The notes beneath the pieces are model-generated. The model saw nothing but the letters and a program-made list of their open reading frames with translations, had not been told where the DNA came from and made no database searches. A program made the position numbers and the translations under genes. From J054 sp051008735 (GTDB lineage: Bacteria > Pseudomonadota > Gammaproteobacteria > Steroidobacterales > GCA-2729495), in assembly GCA_051008735.1 (NCBI GenBank), contig JBPCXH010000009.1, positions 1-5,338 of the forward strand: DNA of 5,338 nucleotides, given 5' to 3'. Of the stretch, positions 2,992 to 5,338 are shown piece by piece; within the stretch, counting starts at the first letter, position 1, and every line of letters starts with the position of its first letter.

Positions 2992-5338
2992 TCAGTGCGC
3001 GCGCACGACCTTCTCACCCTTGCCAACTTTTTGCTGTGCCTTTTCCTCTGACTTGTCCTTGTCATCCGCATCCGGAACGGGCATGTGTTGCAAGGAAAGC
3101 TCAAGAACTTCATCTATCCATCGCACAGGAACAATGTTCAATTTGTCCTTGATGTTTTTCGGAATTTCCGCCAGATCCTTCTCATTCTCATGGGGAATAA
3201 GGCAGGTTTCGATGCCCCCCCGGTGGGCTGCAAGCAACTTTTCCTTCAACCCGCCGATTGGCAAAACCTCGCCGCGAAGGGTGATTTCACCCGTCATGGC
3301 CACATCAGATCGAACAGGAATATTCGTCAAAGCAGACACCAAAGCCGTGCACATTCCGACACCTGCGCTCGGGCCGTCCTTCGGGGTTGCGCCCTCCGGA
3401 ACGTGGAAATGCAGATCGAAGCGCTGGTGAAAATCTTCCGCTATTCCAAGCACCTGAGCGCGACTCCTGACCACCGTCGTGGCTGCCTGAATCGACTCCT
3501 GCATGACATCGCCCAACTGGCCGGTGTGAATCAGCTTACCTTTACCCGGGACCACCGCGGCTTCGATGCTCAAGAGTTCACCGCCTACCTCGGTCCAGGC
3601 CAGCCCGGTTACCTGGCCGACCTGATCGTTCTCCTCCGCGCGTCCATAGCGAAAGCGGCGCACGCCCAGATATTTATCGAGCCCTCTGGACGTCACGTGA
3701 GTCTGCTTGTCCGTCGGTTTAAGCAGCAGCTTCTTAACCACTTTGCGGCAGATTTTTGCGAGTTCCCGTTCCAGATTCCGCACTCCCGACTCGCGCGTGT
3801 AGTAACGAATTCCATCGCGTATGGCGGACTCTGCTACTGCAATTTCGGCAGGCTTCAGGCCATTGGCTTTCAGCTGCTTGGGCAACAGATAGTTCTTGGC
3901 GATATTGAGCTTCTCATCCTCGGTGTAACCCGGAATGCGGATCACTTCCATGCGGTCGAGCAATGGCGCAGGAATGTTCAGGCTGTTGGCCGTACAAACA
4001 AACATCACGTCGGACAGGTCGAAATCCACTTCCAGGTAGTGATCGTTAAAAGCCCCGTTTTGCTCCGGATCCAGCACCTCAAGCAGCGCAGAGGACGGAT
4101 CACCGCGGAAATCCATGGACATCTTGTCCACTTCATCCAGCAGGAACAAGGGGTTACGAACACCCGTCTTAGACAGGTTCTGAACGATTTTGCCGGGCAT
4201 GGAGCCAATATAGGTCCGGCGGTGACCACGAATTTCTGCTTCGTCACGCACGCCGCCCAGGGACATACGCACAAACTTGCGGTTGGTGGCCCTGGCAATA
4301 CTCTGACCCAGTGAAGTCTTACCCACGCCGGGAGGGCCAACCAGACAAAGAATGGGCCCCTTCAATTTCCGCACGCGCTGCTGCACGGCCAGGTACTCAA
4401 GGATCCTTTCTTTCACCTTGTCCAGGCCGTAATGATCTTCTTGCAAGACCCCCTCTGCGCGCTCAAGGTTATTATTAATCTTGGTGCGCTTTTTCCAGGG
4501 CGCTTTAAGCAACCAATCAATGTAGTTGCGCACGACTGTGGCCTCAGCCGACATCGGTGACATCATCTTGAGCTTATTGAGCTCGGCAACGGCTTTCTCG
4601 CGCGCTTCCTCCGGCATACCGGCATCTTCGACTTTCTGCTCCAGCTCAGCGATTTCATTCGGCGCATCGTCCATCTCGCCGAGTTCCTTCTGGATCGCCT
4701 TCATCTGCTCGTTGAGGTAGTACTCGCGCTGACTTTTCTCCATCTGCTGCTTGACGCGACCACGAATGCGCTTCTCTATCTGCAGCATGTCGATTTCGCC
4801 ATCGATCAGGCCCATGACGTGCTCGAGCCGCTTCCTCACATCCTGAATCTCAAGGACTTTTTGCTTCTCATCCAGCTTGAGGGCCATATGGGCAGCCACG
4901 GTGTCGGCCAGGCGTCCGGGCTGATCCAGGCCTGACAGGGAGGTCAGAATTTCAGGCGGGACCTTCTTGTTGAGCTTGATGTAATTTTCAAACTGCGTGA
5001 TGACAGAGCGTTTGAGGACGTCGACTTCCCGTTCGTCAAAATCGCCGGAATCATCGATAAATTCGATATCCGCAGAGAAAAACTCATCGGCATGGGTAGC
5101 CGTCAGTTCAGCGCGGGACCCGCCTTCCACCAGCACTTTCACCGTGCCGTCAGGGAGTTTAAGCAGCTGGAGAATGGTCGCCAGGGTACCGACGCGATAG
5201 ATATCTTCGAGACTCGGTTCGTCCACGTCCGCCTGCTTCTGGGCCACCAGCAGTATCTGCTTGCCGGCACCCATGGCGGCGTCCAGGGCCAGGATGGATT
5301 TCTCACGGCCAACGAATAGCGGGATCACCATGTGGGGA
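2992..5338 (-). CDS. lon: ATP-dependent protease Lon (LonA), 5' end outside the window
   Basis: The frame is open to the right edge. Before M at 5331 the codons read P-H, preceded by a codon ending in T, matching the family phrase YPHMVIPLFVGRE, so about 24 residues lie outside the window. Counting from that methionine, the N-terminal substrate-binding domain and coiled coil cover about 1-280. The AAA+ module has Walker A GPPGVGKTS (332-340), Walker B LFLLDEVDK (395-403), sensor-1 N449, arginine finger R460 and sensor-2 R518. The serine-lysine protease domain has S655 in GPSAG and K698 in GGLKEK. Adding 24 gives the E. coli numbers K362, S679 and K722, so there are no indels up to there. It is a cytoplasmic hexamer that degrades misfolded and regulatory proteins. 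Its C-terminus is about 19 residues longer than in E. coli and highly charged. It lies upstream of hupB, and HU-beta is a known Lon substrate in E. coli. Confidence 0.98.
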   Translation of the reverse strand, partial: PHMVIPLFVGREKSILALDAAMGAGKQILLVAQKQADVDEPSLEDIYRVGTLATILQLLKLPDGTVKVLVEGGSRAELTATHADEFFSADIEFIDDSGDFDEREVDVLKRSVITQFENYIKLNKKVPPEILTSLSGLDQPGRLADTVAAHMALKLDEKQKVLEIQDVRKRLEHVMGLIDGEIDMLQIEKRIRGRVKQQMEKSQREYYLNEQMKAIQKELGEMDDAPNEIAELEQKVEDAGMPEEAREKAVAELNKLKMMSPMSAEATVVRNYIDWLLKAPWKKRTKINNNLERAEGVLQEDHYGLDKVKERILEYLAVQQRVRKLKGPILCLVGPPGVGKTSLGQSIARATNRKFVRMSLGGVRDEAEIRGHRRTYIGSMPGKIVQNLSKTGVRNPLFLLDEVDKMSMDFRGDPSSALLEVLDPEQNGAFNDHYLEVDFDLSDVMFVCTANSLNIPAPLLDRMEVIRIPGYTEDEKLNIAKNYLLPKQLKANGLKPAEIAVAESAIRDGIRYYTRESGVRNLERELAKICRKVVKKLLLKPTDKQTHVTSRGLDKYLGVRRFRYGRAEENDQVGQVTGLAWTEVGGELLSIEAAVVPGKGKLIHTGQLGDVMQESIQAATTVVRSRAQVLGIAEDFHQRFDLHFHVPEGATPKDGPSAGVGMCTALVSALTNIPVRSDVAMTGEITLRGEVLPIGGLKEKLLAAHRGGIETCLIPHENEKDLAEIPKNIKDKLNIVPVRWIDEVLELSLQHMPVPDADDKDKSEEKAQQKVGKGEKVVRAH

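Noticed and set aside
3085..4314. A 409-codon open frame on the plus strand opposite lon
   Set aside because: It lies wholly antisense to the conserved AAA+ and protease regions of lon, shows no recognisable domain, and is explained by the codon bias of a GC-rich gene read in the complementary frame.

Overview
The window looks like a stretch of a gammaproteobacterial chromosome carrying the protein-quality-control cluster lon - hupB - ppiD, all read on the minus strand, so the biological order runs from high to low coordinates. The lon-hupB-ppiD order is the one known from Escherichia coli and Pseudomonas. The visible Lon keeps the E. coli residue register (offset 24) through all catalytic motifs, and HU is a typical HU-beta type. 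Two things separate it from the E. coli arrangement: a tRNA-Val/tRNA-Asp pair sits between hupB and ppiD, and a dicarboxylate/amino-acid:cation symporter gene follows ppiD. I would guess a Pseudomonas-like or marine gammaproteobacterium rather than an enterobacterium, but that is inference.

Layout in transcription order. (1) 5338-2992: lon, ATP-dependent protease, missing only about 24 N-terminal residues that lie beyond the window edge. (2) 2991-2761: a 231-bp intergenic region. It holds a near-consensus sigma70 promoter (TTGACA, 17-bp spacer, TATAAG) just 19 bp past the lon stop, then a long hupB leader of about 175 nt with a closing helix, an internal hairpin, and an 8-codon upstream ORF whose stop abuts the hupB ribosome binding site. 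(3) 2760-2488: hupB, complete. (4) 2487-2378: a 110-bp spacer with a possible tRNA promoter -10 element and no clear hupB terminator. (5) 2377-2302 tRNA-Val(UAC) and 2291-2215 tRNA-Asp(GUC), both encoding CCA, followed by a strong intrinsic terminator at 2206-2178. (6) 2177-2088: the 90-bp ppiD leader region. (7) 2087-174: ppiD, complete, a membrane-anchored periplasmic chaperone with a parvulin domain that keeps both characteristic histidines. (8) 146-1: the first 48 codons of a DAACS-family symporter, 27 bp after ppiD.

Lon degrades damaged and regulatory proteins in the cytoplasm, HU-beta compacts the nucleoid (and in E. coli is itself linked to Lon turnover), and PpiD helps proteins leaving the Sec translocon. 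The cluster is conserved core genome, with no sign of mobile elements, CRISPR or foreign genes. The parts that deserve a second look are the structured hupB leader with its tiny ORF, the repeated architecture of PpiD, and the tRNA insertion with its terminator.
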